64,000 nucleotides of DNA, from positions 1-64,000 of the forward strand of contig NZ_JARXVG010000012.1 of the NCBI RefSeq assembly GCF_029892485.1. Reading direction: 5' to 3'. Below are positions 24,479 to 33,367 of this stretch, piece by piece. The notes under the pieces are model-generated. The model searched no databases and was not told where the DNA came from. It saw only the letters and a program-made list of their open reading frames with translations. Position 1 is the first letter of the stretch; the number at the start of each line of letters is the position of its first letter. The stretch is from Variovorax boronicumulans (GTDB lineage Bacteria > Pseudomonadota > Gammaproteobacteria > Burkholderiales > Burkholderiaceae_C). The translations under genes were made by a program, and so were the position numbers.

Positions 24479-27259
24479 ATGACAAGACATCTGTTGCCCG
24501 CGGCCCGCCCATCGGCCGTTCGCCCCTCCCCATCGTCCAGCGGCTGGCGCCTCTCCATCCTGGGTGCGGCAGCCGCCGTGGCCTTGGGAATGGCCAGCAC
24601 CGACGCCAGCGCTTTCACACTGGGACAGCTGAAGGTGCAATCGGCACTGGGCGAACCGCTGCGGGCCGAGATCGACGTGACCGAAATCGCCGCTGCCGAA
24701 GCGGACGGCCTGAAGATCAACATCGCCACCGCCGAAGCCTTCAAGAATGCGGGCGTGCCCTACAACTCGGCATTGAGCGACGTCAAGGCGACGCTGCAAC
24801 GCCGTGCGGGCGGCCAGTACGTGGTGCGCCTGAGCGGCAGCCGCCCCATGAGCGACCCGTTCATCGATCTGCTGCTCGAAGCCAACGGCTCCTCGGGCCG
24901 CGTCGTTCGCGACTACACCGTCCTGCTCGATCCGCCGGTCGCGCGCCAGTCGGCAGCCAGCACGCCGATCGCCCCCGTGGCGCCCCAGATCAGCACACCG
25001 GTCGAGCGCCCCGCCGTCACGGCGGCCCGCGCGCGCCGTGAGCGGGCCGCGGCCGCCGCAACTGCCGCGCCGCCGGTCGCCTCGGCTCCGACGCCGGCAG
25101 CTCCCGCTGCTGCGCCCGCAGCGGCACCGACCGCCCCCCGCGCCAGCGGTGGTGGCGAGCAGGTCACCGTGCAGCGTGGCGATACCGCCAGCAAGATCGC
25201 TGGCGCCTACAAGCCGGCCGACGTGTCGCTCGACCAGATGCTGGTCGCCCTGCTGCTCGCCAACCCCGACGCGTTCATTGGCGGCAACATCAACCGCATG
25301 AAGGCCGGTGCGGTGCTCGATCTGCCGGGTTCCGCCGAAGCCAATGCCGTCCCTGCCGCGGAAGCGCGCCGTACGGTCACCGCGCAAAGCCGCGATTTCG
25401 GCAACTATCGCCAGCGCCTCGCAGAGAACGCGCCGACGTCGAACGTTGCCGCCGCCAGCCGCAAGGCTTCGGGCAAGCTGCAAGCGAACGTCGAAGACCG
25501 CAACGCGGCTGCCAGCGCACCCGACAAGCTCACGATCTCGCAGGGCAGTGCCTCCACCCGCGCGGCCGACGAAAAGGTCGCGCAAACCCGCCAGGCGCAG
25601 GAAAACAGCAACCGCGTGGCGGAGCTGTCCAAGAACATCAACGAGCTGAACAAGCTCAAGGCCGGCGCAGGCTCGTCGGCGCCCGCCGCAGCTGCGGCAC
25701 CGGCACCTGCCGCCCCGGGCATCCCCGTTCCGACGCCCTCCACCGGTGCCACGACCGCGCCCCCGGTTGCCGCAAGTCCTGCACCTGCAGCAGTGGCGCC
25801 CGCAGCTGCTCCTGCAGTTGCGCCTGCGCCCGCTCCCGCGGTTGCAGCCGCTGCGCCGGCCGCGCCGACGCCCGAAGCGACGGCCACTCCTGCAGCGCCT
25901 GCCGGAACCGATCCCACGCTCGCACCCTCGGCCGCCGCAGTTCCCGCTGCCGCCGCCAGCGCCGCAGTGGCAGCGACTGCACCGGCTGCCGCCGCGAAAC
26001 CGGTGGTCAAGGCCGCACCGCCCGCGCCGCCGCCGGAACGCGGCTTCTTCGAAGAGCTGCTCGACAACCCGCTGATGTTGGCGGGCGCCGCGCTGATCGC
26101 GCTGCTGGTCGGCTTCCTGCTGTACCGCGTGCTGGGCCGTCGGCGCGAGGAAATGAGCGAAAGCGTGTTCCTCGAAAGCCGCATCCCGAAAGACTCGTTC
26201 TTCGGCGCCAGCGGCGGCGAATCGGTCGACACCAAGCACCGCGGCGACTCCAGCGTGTCGTCACTGTCGTACTCGCCGAGCCAGCTCGATGCGGGCGATG
26301 TCGACCCCGTTGCCGAAGCCGATGTGTACCTGGCCTACGGTCGCGACCTGCAAGCCGAGGAAATCCTGCGTGAAGCGCTCCGCCTGAACCCGGACCGCAC
26401 CGCCATCCATCTCAAGCTGCTTGAGATCCACGCCAAGCGCCGCGATGTGCGGGCCTACGAAGGCCTGGCCACCGAAGTGCACAAGCTGACCGGCGGCGCG
26501 GGGTCCGACTGGAACCGCGTGGTCGACATGGGCAAGGACCTCGACCCGGGCAACCCGCTGTACGAATCGGGCGCACCCCGCAGTGCGAGCCAGGCCGAAA
26601 CGGCTGCTTTCGCGGGAGCCCTGGCCTCCGCCGTCAAGGCACCGGTCGCCGCAGTGCCGACACCCGTTGCACCGCCGCCGATCGCCTCGGCGCCGCCGGC
26701 CTTCATGCCCTCGGTCGCTCCGCTGGACTTCGACCTGGACCTGAGCCAGCCGATCGCACCGGCCCCGAGCCATTCCCCGGTCGGCGCGAGCCTGCCGAAG
26801 TCGGCCTATACGCCCGCTCCGACGACGGCACGCCCCGCAGCGCCGCTGTCGAACGGCCACGCCGCAGCGCCCGTCGACCTCGAGAACGATTTCGACACGG
26901 CTCCCGGCGCCCTGGCGCCCCATACCCTGCCGTCGGGCCTGGGGGACACGGAGCACAACACGCGTCCGGCCATGCTGCGCAACGCGCTGCCTGCCGACTC
27001 GGGCTTCATCGAGTTCGACATGAGCGCATTGGCGGGCCTGCCGGTCCGCTCCAACGGCGCGCCCGAATCTGCACGCGCTGCCAGCGCACTCGACGACGAA
27101 GGCGAAGACAGCCCGCACGCCGTCAAGCTGTCGCTCGCACGTGAACTGCAGGCCATCGGCGACGTCGAAGGCGCCCGCTCGCTGGTCGAGGAAGTCGAAG
27201 CCGAAAGCGCTGGCGACCTCAAGTCGCAAGCCAAGCAACTGCTCGCGGAACTGCGCTGA
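24479..27259 (+). CDS. fimV: FimV-like pilus assembly / polar hub protein
   Basis: The 926-residue inner-membrane protein is of the FimV/HubP type, which organises type IV pili and the cell pole. A long signal segment (to about residue 40, ending STDASAF) is followed by the FimV N-domain (FTLGQLKVQSALGEPLRAEI to about 160). An Ala/Pro linker follows, then a LysM domain (about 218-285: VTVQRGDTASKIAGAY to RMKAGAVLDLPG), a coiled-coil-prone region, and a very Ala/Pro-rich linker (about 399-521). One membrane helix spans about 531-552. The cytoplasmic part carries TPR-like repeats (AYGRDLQAEEILREAL) and the FimV C-terminal helix pair ending LKSQAKQLLAELR. Its place between asd and truA is common in this group. 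Confidence 0.93.
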   Translation: MTRHLLPAARPSAVRPSPSSSGWRLSILGAAAAVALGMASTDASAFTLGQLKVQSALGEPLRAEIDVTEIAAAEADGLKINIATAEAFKNAGVPYNSALSDVKATLQRRAGGQYVVRLSGSRPMSDPFIDLLLEANGSSGRVVRDYTVLLDPPVARQSAASTPIAPVAPQISTPVERPAVTAARARRERAAAAATAAPPVASAPTPAAPAAAPAAAPTAPRASGGGEQVTVQRGDTASKIAGAYKPADVSLDQMLVALLLANPDAFIGGNINRMKAGAVLDLPGSAEANAVPAAEARRTVTAQSRDFGNYRQRLAENAPTSNVAAASRKASGKLQANVEDRNAAASAPDKLTISQGSASTRAADEKVAQTRQAQENSNRVAELSKNINELNKLKAGAGSSAPAAAAAPAPAAPGIPVPTPSTGATTAPPVAASPAPAAVAPAAAPAVAPAPAPAVAAAAPAAPTPEATATPAAPAGTDPTLAPSAAAVPAAAASAAVAATAPAAAAKPVVKAAPPAPPPERGFFEELLDNPLMLAGAALIALLVGFLLYRVLGRRREEMSESVFLESRIPKDSFFGASGGESVDTKHRGDSSVSSLSYSPSQLDAGDVDPVAEADVYLAYGRDLQAEEILREALRLNPDRTAIHLKLLEIHAKRRDVRAYEGLATEVHKLTGGAGSDWNRVVDMGKDLDPGNPLYESGAPRSASQAETAAFAGALASAVKAPVAAVPTPVAPPPIASAPPAFMPSVAPLDFDLDLSQPIAPAPSHSPVGASLPKSAYTPAPTTARPAAPLSNGHAAAPVDLENDFDTAPGALAPHTLPSGLGDTEHNTRPAMLRNALPADSGFIEFDMSALAGLPVRSNGAPESARAASALDDEGEDSPHAVKLSLARELQAIGDVEGARSLVEEVEAESAGDLKSQAKQLLAELR

Positions 27260-27286
27260 GCCATTGCTGTTCCCGTTCCTGAATTC

Positions 27287-28108
27287 GTGAGGCTGGCGCT
27301 CGGCATCCGCTACAACGGCCAGGCGTACGAGGGCTGGCAGAGCCAGCGCTCGGGCCGCACGGTGCAGGACAAGCTCGAAGCGGCCCTCGCGAAGTTCGCC
27401 GCCGACCCATCCGGCCGCATCGGCACGCTGTGCGCCGGCCGCACCGATGCCGGCGTGCACGCGCTGATGCAGGTGGTGCACTTCGACACCGAGGTCGAGC
27501 GCGAAGCCTTCTCCTGGATGCGCGGCACCAACCGCTTCCTGCCCGACGACATCGCTGTGCAGTGGGCCCAGCCGGTGCCCGACGAGTTCCATTGCCGAGC
27601 CAGCGCCCTCGCGCGCCGCTACCTCTACGTTCTGTCGCAATCGCCGGTGCGGCCGAGCCTCGATGCCGGCCGCGTCGGCTGGTCGATGCATCCGCTCGAC
27701 GGCGATGCGATGCGAAAAGCCGCCGCCGTGCTCATCGGCACGCATGACTTCAGCTCGTTCCGCGCCTCGGCCTGCCAGGCCAGGTCGCCCGTGAAGAACC
27801 TGCGCCGCATCGAGATCACGCGGGTCGGCGAAGGCGAGCGCTGCCGCTGGCATTTCGAGTTCGAAGCCGATGCCTTCCTGCACCACATGATCCGCAACCT
27901 CATGGGCTGCCTCGTGCGCATCGGCCGCGGCGACGAGCGCCCCGAGTGGATCGCCGAGGTGCTCGAGGCGCGCAGCCGCAAGGTCGCGGCGCCCACGTTC
28001 TCGGCGGACGGCCTGTACTTCCTCGGCCCGTTGTACGACGCCAAGTGGGGTCTGCCGGCCGAAGCCACGCTGCAGGCCGGCGGCGCTCCTTATGATGGCC
28101 CGCCATGA
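27287..28108 (+). CDS. truA: tRNA pseudouridine(38-40) synthase
   Basis: Converts U38-U40 of the tRNA anticodon stem to pseudouridine. It has 273 residues from a GTG start, which gives the usual opening RLALGIRYNGQAYEGWQSQ; no ATG exists upstream in frame before a stop. The catalytic Asp is in CAGRTDAGVHAL, and FLHHMIRNLMGCLVRIGRGD is the family signature near the C-terminus. It lies 27 bases after fimV and overlaps trpF by four bases (ATGA). Confidence 0.95.
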   Translation: MRLALGIRYNGQAYEGWQSQRSGRTVQDKLEAALAKFAADPSGRIGTLCAGRTDAGVHALMQVVHFDTEVEREAFSWMRGTNRFLPDDIAVQWAQPVPDEFHCRASALARRYLYVLSQSPVRPSLDAGRVGWSMHPLDGDAMRKAAAVLIGTHDFSSFRASACQARSPVKNLRRIEITRVGEGERCRWHFEFEADAFLHHMIRNLMGCLVRIGRGDERPEWIAEVLEARSRKVAAPTFSADGLYFLGPLYDAKWGLPAEATLQAGGAPYDGPP

Positions 28109-28806
28109 CGTCATCGCTTCCCCGCACCCGCATCAAGATCTGTGGCCTCACGCGCGAGGCCGACGTGGATGCCGCGGTCGAAGCCGGTGTCGATGCCGTC
28201 GGTTTCGTGCTTTACGCCAAAAGCCCTCGCGCCGTCACGGCTGAACGTGCCGCCGAACTCGCCTCGCGACTGCCTCCTTTCATCACGCCGGTGCTCCTTT
28301 TCGTGAACGAGGATGCTCCCAAAGTCATAGCATCGCTCGCCCGCGTGAAGGGCGCCATCGCACAGTTCCACGGCGAAGAAACGCCCGGACAGTGCGAGGA
28401 AGCCACCGGCCCGGGACGCTTTCGCTATATGCGCGCCGCCCGGATTCCGCTGGGGGCTGCCGGGGCCGGCTTCGACCTCGTAAAATACACGTCCGATTAC
28501 TCCCACGCCCAGGCCATCCTGCTCGACGCGCATGTCGAAGGTTATGGCGGTGGCGGCAAGGCTTTCGATTGGTCACTTCTTCCACCCGTCGTCGACGCTC
28601 ACCTCGTCTTGAGTGGTGGGCTCACACCTGCAAACGTGAGCGATGGCATTCGCATCCTGCGGACGCGCTGCAAGACGCTGTCCGTTGATGTGAGCTCGGG
28701 CGTCGAAATCGACGGCCCCGGGAACAAGGGCTTGAAGGACGCCGGAAAGATCCGGCAATTCGTCGCAGCCGTCAGAGCGGCAGACGCCTCGTCCTTCTCC
28801 AGTTAG
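28105..28806 (+). CDS. trpF: Phosphoribosylanthranilate isomerase
   Basis: Third step of tryptophan synthesis, a TIM barrel of 233 residues. RIKICGLTREADVDAAVEAG holds the catalytic Cys, VGFVLYAKSPRAV and FVNEDAPKV follow, and the catalytic Asp region is ILLDAHVEGYGGGGKAFDW. LSGGLTPANV and VDVSSGVE form the phosphate site. It is coupled to truA by an ATGA overlap and followed by trpB after 46 bases. Confidence 0.96.
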   Translation: MTSSLPRTRIKICGLTREADVDAAVEAGVDAVGFVLYAKSPRAVTAERAAELASRLPPFITPVLLFVNEDAPKVIASLARVKGAIAQFHGEETPGQCEEATGPGRFRYMRAARIPLGAAGAGFDLVKYTSDYSHAQAILLDAHVEGYGGGGKAFDWSLLPPVVDAHLVLSGGLTPANVSDGIRILRTRCKTLSVDVSSGVEIDGPGNKGLKDAGKIRQFVAAVRAADASSFSS

Positions 28807-28852
28807 CCGCCGCACCCGATCGTTTCGGGCTGCGGCCCAACGATCGAGAAAC

Positions 28853-30139
28853 ATGCAAAGCAATTTCCAGGATTACCAGCAACCCGATGCCACCGGCCAC
28901 TTCGGCAACTACGGCGGCACCTTCGCGAGCGAAACGCTCACCCACGCCATCAACGAACTGCGCGACGCGTACGCCAGGTTCAAGGACGACCCGGCGTTCC
29001 TCGCTGAATTCCACTACGAGCTCAAGCACTTCGTCGGCCGGCCCTCGCCGATCTATCACGCCGCGCGCACCAGCCGCGAGATGGGCGGCGCGCAGATCTA
29101 CCTCAAACGCGAAGACCTCAACCACACCGGCGCGCACAAGATCAACAACGTGATCGGCCAGGCGATGCTCGCGCGCCGCATGGGCAAGCCCCGCGTGATC
29201 GCCGAGACCGGCGCCGGCCAGCACGGCGTGGCCACGGCCACCATCTGCGCGCGCTACGGCCTCGAATGCGTGGTCTACATGGGCAGCCAGGACGTGAAGC
29301 GCCAGAGCCCCAACGTCTACCGCATGAACCTGCTCGGCGCGACCGTGGTGCCCGTCGAATCTGGCAGCAAGACGCTGAAGGACGCGCTCAACGAGGCGAT
29401 GCGCGACTGGGTCACCAACGTGGAAAACACCTTCTACATCATCGGCACCGTGGCCGGCCCGCACCCCTATCCGACGATGGTGCGCGACTTCCAGAGCGTG
29501 ATCGGCACCGAGTGCATCGACCAGATGCCCGCCATGCTCGCGGCCGACGGCATCACCGGCGAGGCCGAGGGCAGGCAGCCCGACGTGGTGGTCGCCTGCG
29601 TGGGCGGCGGCAGCAATGCGATCGGCATCTTCCATCCCTACATTCCGTTCGCCAACACCCGGCTCATCGGCGTGGAAGCGGCGGGCGAAGGCCTGGACAG
29701 CGGCAAGCACGCGGCCTCGATCCTGCGCGGCAGCCCCGGCGTGTTGCACGGAAACCGCACCTACCTGCTGCAGAGCGAAGACGGCCAGATCACCGAGACC
29801 CACAGCATCAGCGCCGGCCTCGACTACCCGGGCGTGGGCCCCGAGCATGCGTACCTGGCCGATATCGGCCGCGCCGAGTACGTCGGCATCACCGACGTCG
29901 AGGCGCTCGAAGCCTTCCACTACCTGTGTCGAACGGAGGGCATCATCCCCGCGCTCGAATCCAGTCACGCCGTGGCCTATGCGCTGAAGCTCGCGAAGAC
30001 CATGCGCCCCGACCAGTCGATCCTGGTGAACCTCTCGGGCCGCGGCGACAAGGACATCGGCACCGTGGCCGACCTGTCGGGCGTCGATTTCTACGACCGC
30101 CCCTCGATGCGCGGCCTGAGCGTGAAGGGAGGCAAGTGA
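28853..30139 (+). CDS. trpB: Tryptophan synthase beta chain
   Basis: PLP enzyme that joins indole and serine. The 428-residue protein has the PLP lysine in NHTGAHKINNVIGQAML, ETGAGQHGVATATICA, the glycine-rich phosphate loop CVGGGSNAIGIF and SAGLDYPGVGPEH. It overlaps trpA by one base (TGATG), so the two subunits of the complex are translationally coupled. Confidence 0.98.
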   Translation: MQSNFQDYQQPDATGHFGNYGGTFASETLTHAINELRDAYARFKDDPAFLAEFHYELKHFVGRPSPIYHAARTSREMGGAQIYLKREDLNHTGAHKINNVIGQAMLARRMGKPRVIAETGAGQHGVATATICARYGLECVVYMGSQDVKRQSPNVYRMNLLGATVVPVESGSKTLKDALNEAMRDWVTNVENTFYIIGTVAGPHPYPTMVRDFQSVIGTECIDQMPAMLAADGITGEAEGRQPDVVVACVGGGSNAIGIFHPYIPFANTRLIGVEAAGEGLDSGKHAASILRGSPGVLHGNRTYLLQSEDGQITETHSISAGLDYPGVGPEHAYLADIGRAEYVGITDVEALEAFHYLCRTEGIIPALESSHAVAYALKLAKTMRPDQSILVNLSGRGDKDIGTVADLSGVDFYDRPSMRGLSVKGGK

Positions 30140-30984
30140 TGAGCCGCATTGCCGCCACCTTCAAGGCGCTTCAATCGCAGGGCCGCAAGGCGCTGATTCC
30201 CTACGTCACCGCCGGCTTCCCCTTCGCCGACATCACGCCCGAGCTGATGCACGGCATGGTCGAGGCGGGCGCGGATGTGATCGAGCTGGGCGTGCCTTTC
30301 TCCGACCCGATGGCCGACGGCCCCGTGATCCAGAAGGCCGGCGAGGCCGCACTGGCACTGGGCGTCGGCATGAAGCAGGTGCTCGCCATCGTCGCCGCAT
30401 TCCGCCAGAAGAATGCGACCACGCCGGTGGTGCTGATGGGTTATGCGAACCCGGTCGAGCGCTATGACCTCGTGCACGGCAAGCAAGCCTTCATTCGCGA
30501 TGCGTCGGCGGCAGGCGTCGACGGCCTGCTGGTGGTCGACTACCCACCGGAAGAGTGCGAGGCCTTTGCCGCCGACTTGAAGGCCGCGAACATCGACCTG
30601 ATCTTCCTGCTGGCCCCCACGAGCACCGACGAGCGCATGGCGCAGGTCGCGCGCATCGCGAGCGGCTACGTCTACTACGTGTCGCTCAAGGGCGTGACCG
30701 GCGCGGGCCACCTGGACACCGAGGCGGTCGGCCAGATGATCCCGCGCATCCGCCAGCACGTGAGCATCCCGGTCGGCGTGGGCTTCGGCATCCGCGACGC
30801 GCGCACGGCGCAGGCGGTCGGCTCGGCGGCGGACGCCGTCGTGATCGGCACCAGGATCATCCAGCTGATCGACGGGCAACCGCGCGAGAAGGTGGTGCCC
30901 GCGGTGCGCGAATTCCTCGCCGGCATCCGCGAGGCGCTGGACGCCCTGCCGGCGGCTACCCCCAAGAATGCGGCTGGCCGATAA
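30139..30984 (+). CDS. trpA: Tryptophan synthase alpha chain
   Basis: Cleaves indole-3-glycerol phosphate to indole, which tunnels to TrpB. The 281-residue TIM barrel has the catalytic Glu in DVIELGVPFSDPMADGPVIQ, the catalytic Asp region LLVVDYPPEE and the phosphate loop GVGFGIRDARTA. The start is fixed by the TGATG overlap with trpB and by GGGAGG shortly upstream. Confidence 0.98.
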   Translation: MSRIAATFKALQSQGRKALIPYVTAGFPFADITPELMHGMVEAGADVIELGVPFSDPMADGPVIQKAGEAALALGVGMKQVLAIVAAFRQKNATTPVVLMGYANPVERYDLVHGKQAFIRDASAAGVDGLLVVDYPPEECEAFAADLKAANIDLIFLLAPTSTDERMAQVARIASGYVYYVSLKGVTGAGHLDTEAVGQMIPRIRQHVSIPVGVGFGIRDARTAQAVGSAADAVVIGTRIIQLIDGQPREKVVPAVREFLAGIREALDALPAATPKNAAGR

Positions 30985-31000
30985 TCTGGCCTGCCCTCAC

Positions 31001-31028
31001 CCCAGCCCCTCTCCCCCAAGGAGAGGGG
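31001..31028. repeat. CCCCTCTCC/GGAGAGGGG hairpin of the dispersed intergenic type
   Basis: A 9-base-pair stem (31006-31014 with 31020-31028) and a CCCAA loop lie between trpA and accD, preceded by CCTCACCCCAG. Sequences of this make-up (CTCACCCCAGCCC followed by a pyrimidine/purine hairpin) recur between genes in many high-G+C proteobacteria. Only one copy is present in this window. It could also slow or end trpBA transcription, but it lacks a T-run. Confidence 0.6.
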
Positions 31029-31046
31029 AGCTAATTCCGGAGTCCT

Positions 31047-31919
31047 ATGAGCTGGCTTGAAAAACTGCTACCCGCCAAGATCGCACAAACCGACCCTGCC
31101 GAGCGCCGCCAGGTGCCCGAAGGCCTGTGGATCAAATGCCCGGCCTGCGAGACGGTGCTCTACAAGACCGACCTGGAACACAACCAGAACGTCTGCCCGA
31201 GCTGCAGCCACCACCACCGCATCGGCGCCCGCGCGCGCCTCGATGCTTTCCTGGATGCCGAAGGCCGCTACGAAGTCGGCCAGGAAGTGCTCCCGGTCGA
31301 CGCCCTGAAGTTCAAGGACAGCCGCAAGTACCCCGAGCGGCTCAAGGAAGCGCTGGAGAACACCGGCGAGACCGACGCGCTGGTCGTCATCGGCGGCTCG
31401 GTCCACAGCATCAACGTGGTCGTGGCCTGCTTCGAGTTCGAATTCATGGGCGGCAGCATGGGCAGCGTGGTCGGCGAGCGCTTCGTGCGCGGCGTCGAGA
31501 CCGCCATCGAGCAGAAGGTGCCCTTCATCTGCTTCACCGCCACCGGCGGGGCGCGCATGCAGGAAGGCTTGCTCTCGCTCATGCAGATGGCCAAGACCAA
31601 CGCCGCGCTCACGCGCCTGGCGAAGAAGGGCCTGCCCTACATCAGCGTGCTGACCGACCCGACCATGGGTGGGGTGAGCGCCGGCTTCGCGTTCGTGGGC
31701 GACGTGGTCATTGCGGAACCCAAGGCGCTGATCGGTTTTGCCGGCCCGCGCGTGATCGAGTCGACCGTGCGCGTGACGCTGCCTGAAGGCTTCCAGCGCG
31801 CCGAGTTCCTGCAGACCAAGGGCGCGATCGATTTCATCAGCGACCGGCGCGAGTTGCGGAAAACCATCGCCAGCACGCTCGCGATGCTGCTGCGCCAGCC
31901 GGCCGACGCGGTGAGCTGA
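31047..31919 (+). CDS. accD: Acetyl-CoA carboxylase carboxyltransferase beta subunit
   Basis: Transfers carboxyl from biotin to acetyl-CoA, giving malonyl-CoA for fatty-acid synthesis. The 290-residue protein opens with a zinc ribbon (CPACETVL and CPSCSHHHRI). The crotonase-type core has GGSMGSVVGERFVRGVE, TATGGARMQEG and DPTMGGVSAGFAFVGDV. The trpFBA-accD order is common in proteobacteria. A strong terminator follows. Confidence 0.98.
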   Translation: MSWLEKLLPAKIAQTDPAERRQVPEGLWIKCPACETVLYKTDLEHNQNVCPSCSHHHRIGARARLDAFLDAEGRYEVGQEVLPVDALKFKDSRKYPERLKEALENTGETDALVVIGGSVHSINVVVACFEFEFMGGSMGSVVGERFVRGVETAIEQKVPFICFTATGGARMQEGLLSLMQMAKTNAALTRLAKKGLPYISVLTDPTMGGVSAGFAFVGDVVIAEPKALIGFAGPRVIESTVRVTLPEGFQRAEFLQTKGAIDFISDRRELRKTIASTLAMLLRQPADAVS

Positions 31920-31937
31920 ACGACACAGGCCAAAGCT

Positions 31938-31974
31938 AAAGGGCCCGGGTGCAATGCACCCGGGCCCTTTTTTT
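31938..31974. terminator. Intrinsic terminator between accD and yggT
   Basis: GGGCCCGGGTGCA and TGCACCCGGGCCC form a near-perfect stem with a minimal loop, flanked by AAA on the left and by seven T on the right. It serves accD on the plus strand; the weaker T-run on the minus side may still help end transcripts from the convergent yggT. Confidence 0.92.
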
Positions 31975-31986
31975 GTCTGCTGCGAC

Positions 31987-32547
31987 TCAGAAAGTCAGTT
32001 GGTAGGCAAACACCAGCAGATTGCTCAGCACGATCGCAATCACCTGCAACACCACGATGGCCGCGAGGGGCGACAGGTCCACGCCGCCGATCAGCGGGAT
32101 GAAGCGGCGGAATGGCCGCACCAGCGGTTCGGCCAGGCGGGAAATCAGGTCGAGCAGCATCGGCGAGGCGCCCGGCACCCACGACAGCACGGCGTAGACC
32201 ACCAGAAGCGCGGTCAGCCCCGAGATCGCGAGCTGCAGCAATCCCACAAGCGACACCAGCGGCAAGGTGGCGATGCGGCCCAGGTTGCCGATCAGCAGCC
32301 ACAGCAGCAGGAACTTCAGCAACACCAGCAGCCAGGCCGCGATCAGGCTCGCCAGGTCCCAGCGCTTGACCGAAGGCACGATGCGGCGCAGCGGCAGCAC
32401 GATCCAGTCGGTGATCGCGAACACGAAGCGCCCGAGCGGATTGCCGAACGGCACCCGGTGGTACTGCATGTAGAGGCGCAGCAGGCAGGCGCCGCCGAGA
32501 AGGCCGACGATCACGTCGAGAAGGAACGAAGGAATCTGGTAGAGCAT
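31987..32547 (-). CDS. yggT: YggT family integral membrane protein
   Basis: The 186-residue inner-membrane protein has two YggT repeats, each with a hydrophobic helix followed by a P-x-x-x-P/R-R element (GRFVFAITDWIVLPLRRIVP and LAEPLVRPFRRFIPLIGGVD). About four to five membrane helices are visible. I start at MLYQIPSF; an ATG 36 bases further upstream gives an unlikely charged leader. Family members are linked to osmotic stress or cell-division-related functions, but the exact role is not established. Confidence 0.9.
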   Translation of the reverse strand: MLYQIPSFLLDVIVGLLGGACLLRLYMQYHRVPFGNPLGRFVFAITDWIVLPLRRIVPSVKRWDLASLIAAWLLVLLKFLLLWLLIGNLGRIATLPLVSLVGLLQLAISGLTALLVVYAVLSWVPGASPMLLDLISRLAEPLVRPFRRFIPLIGGVDLSPLAAIVVLQVIAIVLSNLLVFAYQLTF

Positions 32548-32596
32548 GGGGCGCGGTCGTGAGCGGAATGCGATGATAGCCATGCAAGGTTTTTCG

Positions 32597-33244
32597 ATGA
32601 CGACACAGCCCCTTCTGCATTCACTGCCATTGTTCCCGCTCGGTACGGTCCTGTTCCCGGACGGCGTGCTTCCCCTGCGTATTTTCGAGGTACGTTATCT
32701 CGACATGATCGGCAAGTGCCGCAAGGCCGACGTGCCCTTCGGCGTGGTCAGCCTCACGAGCGGCAGCGAGGTGCGCAAGGCCGGCGCCGATGCGGAAAGC
32801 TTCGCCGCCATCGGCACGCTCGCCGTCATCCGCGAATTCGATTCGCCGCAGAGCGGCCTGCTCCAGATCGAATGCGTCGGCACCCAGCGCTTTCGGGTTC
32901 GCAGCACCGAGCTCCAGAAATACGGCCTCTGGGTCGCCGAAGTCGAAGCGGTGATCGAAGACGTCGCGCTCGACATCCCCGACGACCTCCAGCACACCGC
33001 CACCGCGCTGCGGCGTCTGGTCGACACGCTCGAAGAACGCCGCCGCGCGCAGGGCCCCGAGACCGTGCGGCTGCCCATCGGCGAGCCCTACCGCTTCAAC
33101 GACTGCGGCTGGGTGGCCAACCGCTGGTGCGAGCTGGTGCCGATGCAGCTCGAACTGCGGCAACGTCTGATGGAGCTCGACAGCCCGCTGATGCGGCTCG
33201 AACTGGTCAGCGATCTGTTGGAGCGCGCAGGCATCGCTGAATAG
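32597..33244 (+). CDS. Lon N-terminal-domain protein (LON substrate-binding domain only)
   Basis: The 215-residue protein consists of the Lon N-terminal domain without ATPase or protease parts. LPLFPLGTVLFPDGVLPLRIFEVRYLDM is the family signature (in two overlapping pieces), followed by FGVVSLTSGSEV and IGTLAVIREF. AAGG upstream and spacing favour this ATG over two earlier in-frame ones. Free-standing forms are widespread; their function is unproven. It is divergent from yggT. Confidence 0.9.
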   Translation: MTTQPLLHSLPLFPLGTVLFPDGVLPLRIFEVRYLDMIGKCRKADVPFGVVSLTSGSEVRKAGADAESFAAIGTLAVIREFDSPQSGLLQIECVGTQRFRVRSTELQKYGLWVAEVEAVIEDVALDIPDDLQHTATALRRLVDTLEERRRAQGPETVRLPIGEPYRFNDCGWVANRWCELVPMQLELRQRLMELDSPLMRLELVSDLLERAGIAE

Positions 33245-33367
33245 TCAGCTACTTTTTTCATAGCGTATTGCGCAGGATTGACGGGCGCTGCCGGGCCGTT
33301 TCGCTGGGACCCGATCGGCTAAAATCCCCGGCTCGCGCACGCTCCTGTTGCGCCTCACCTGCCTCTC

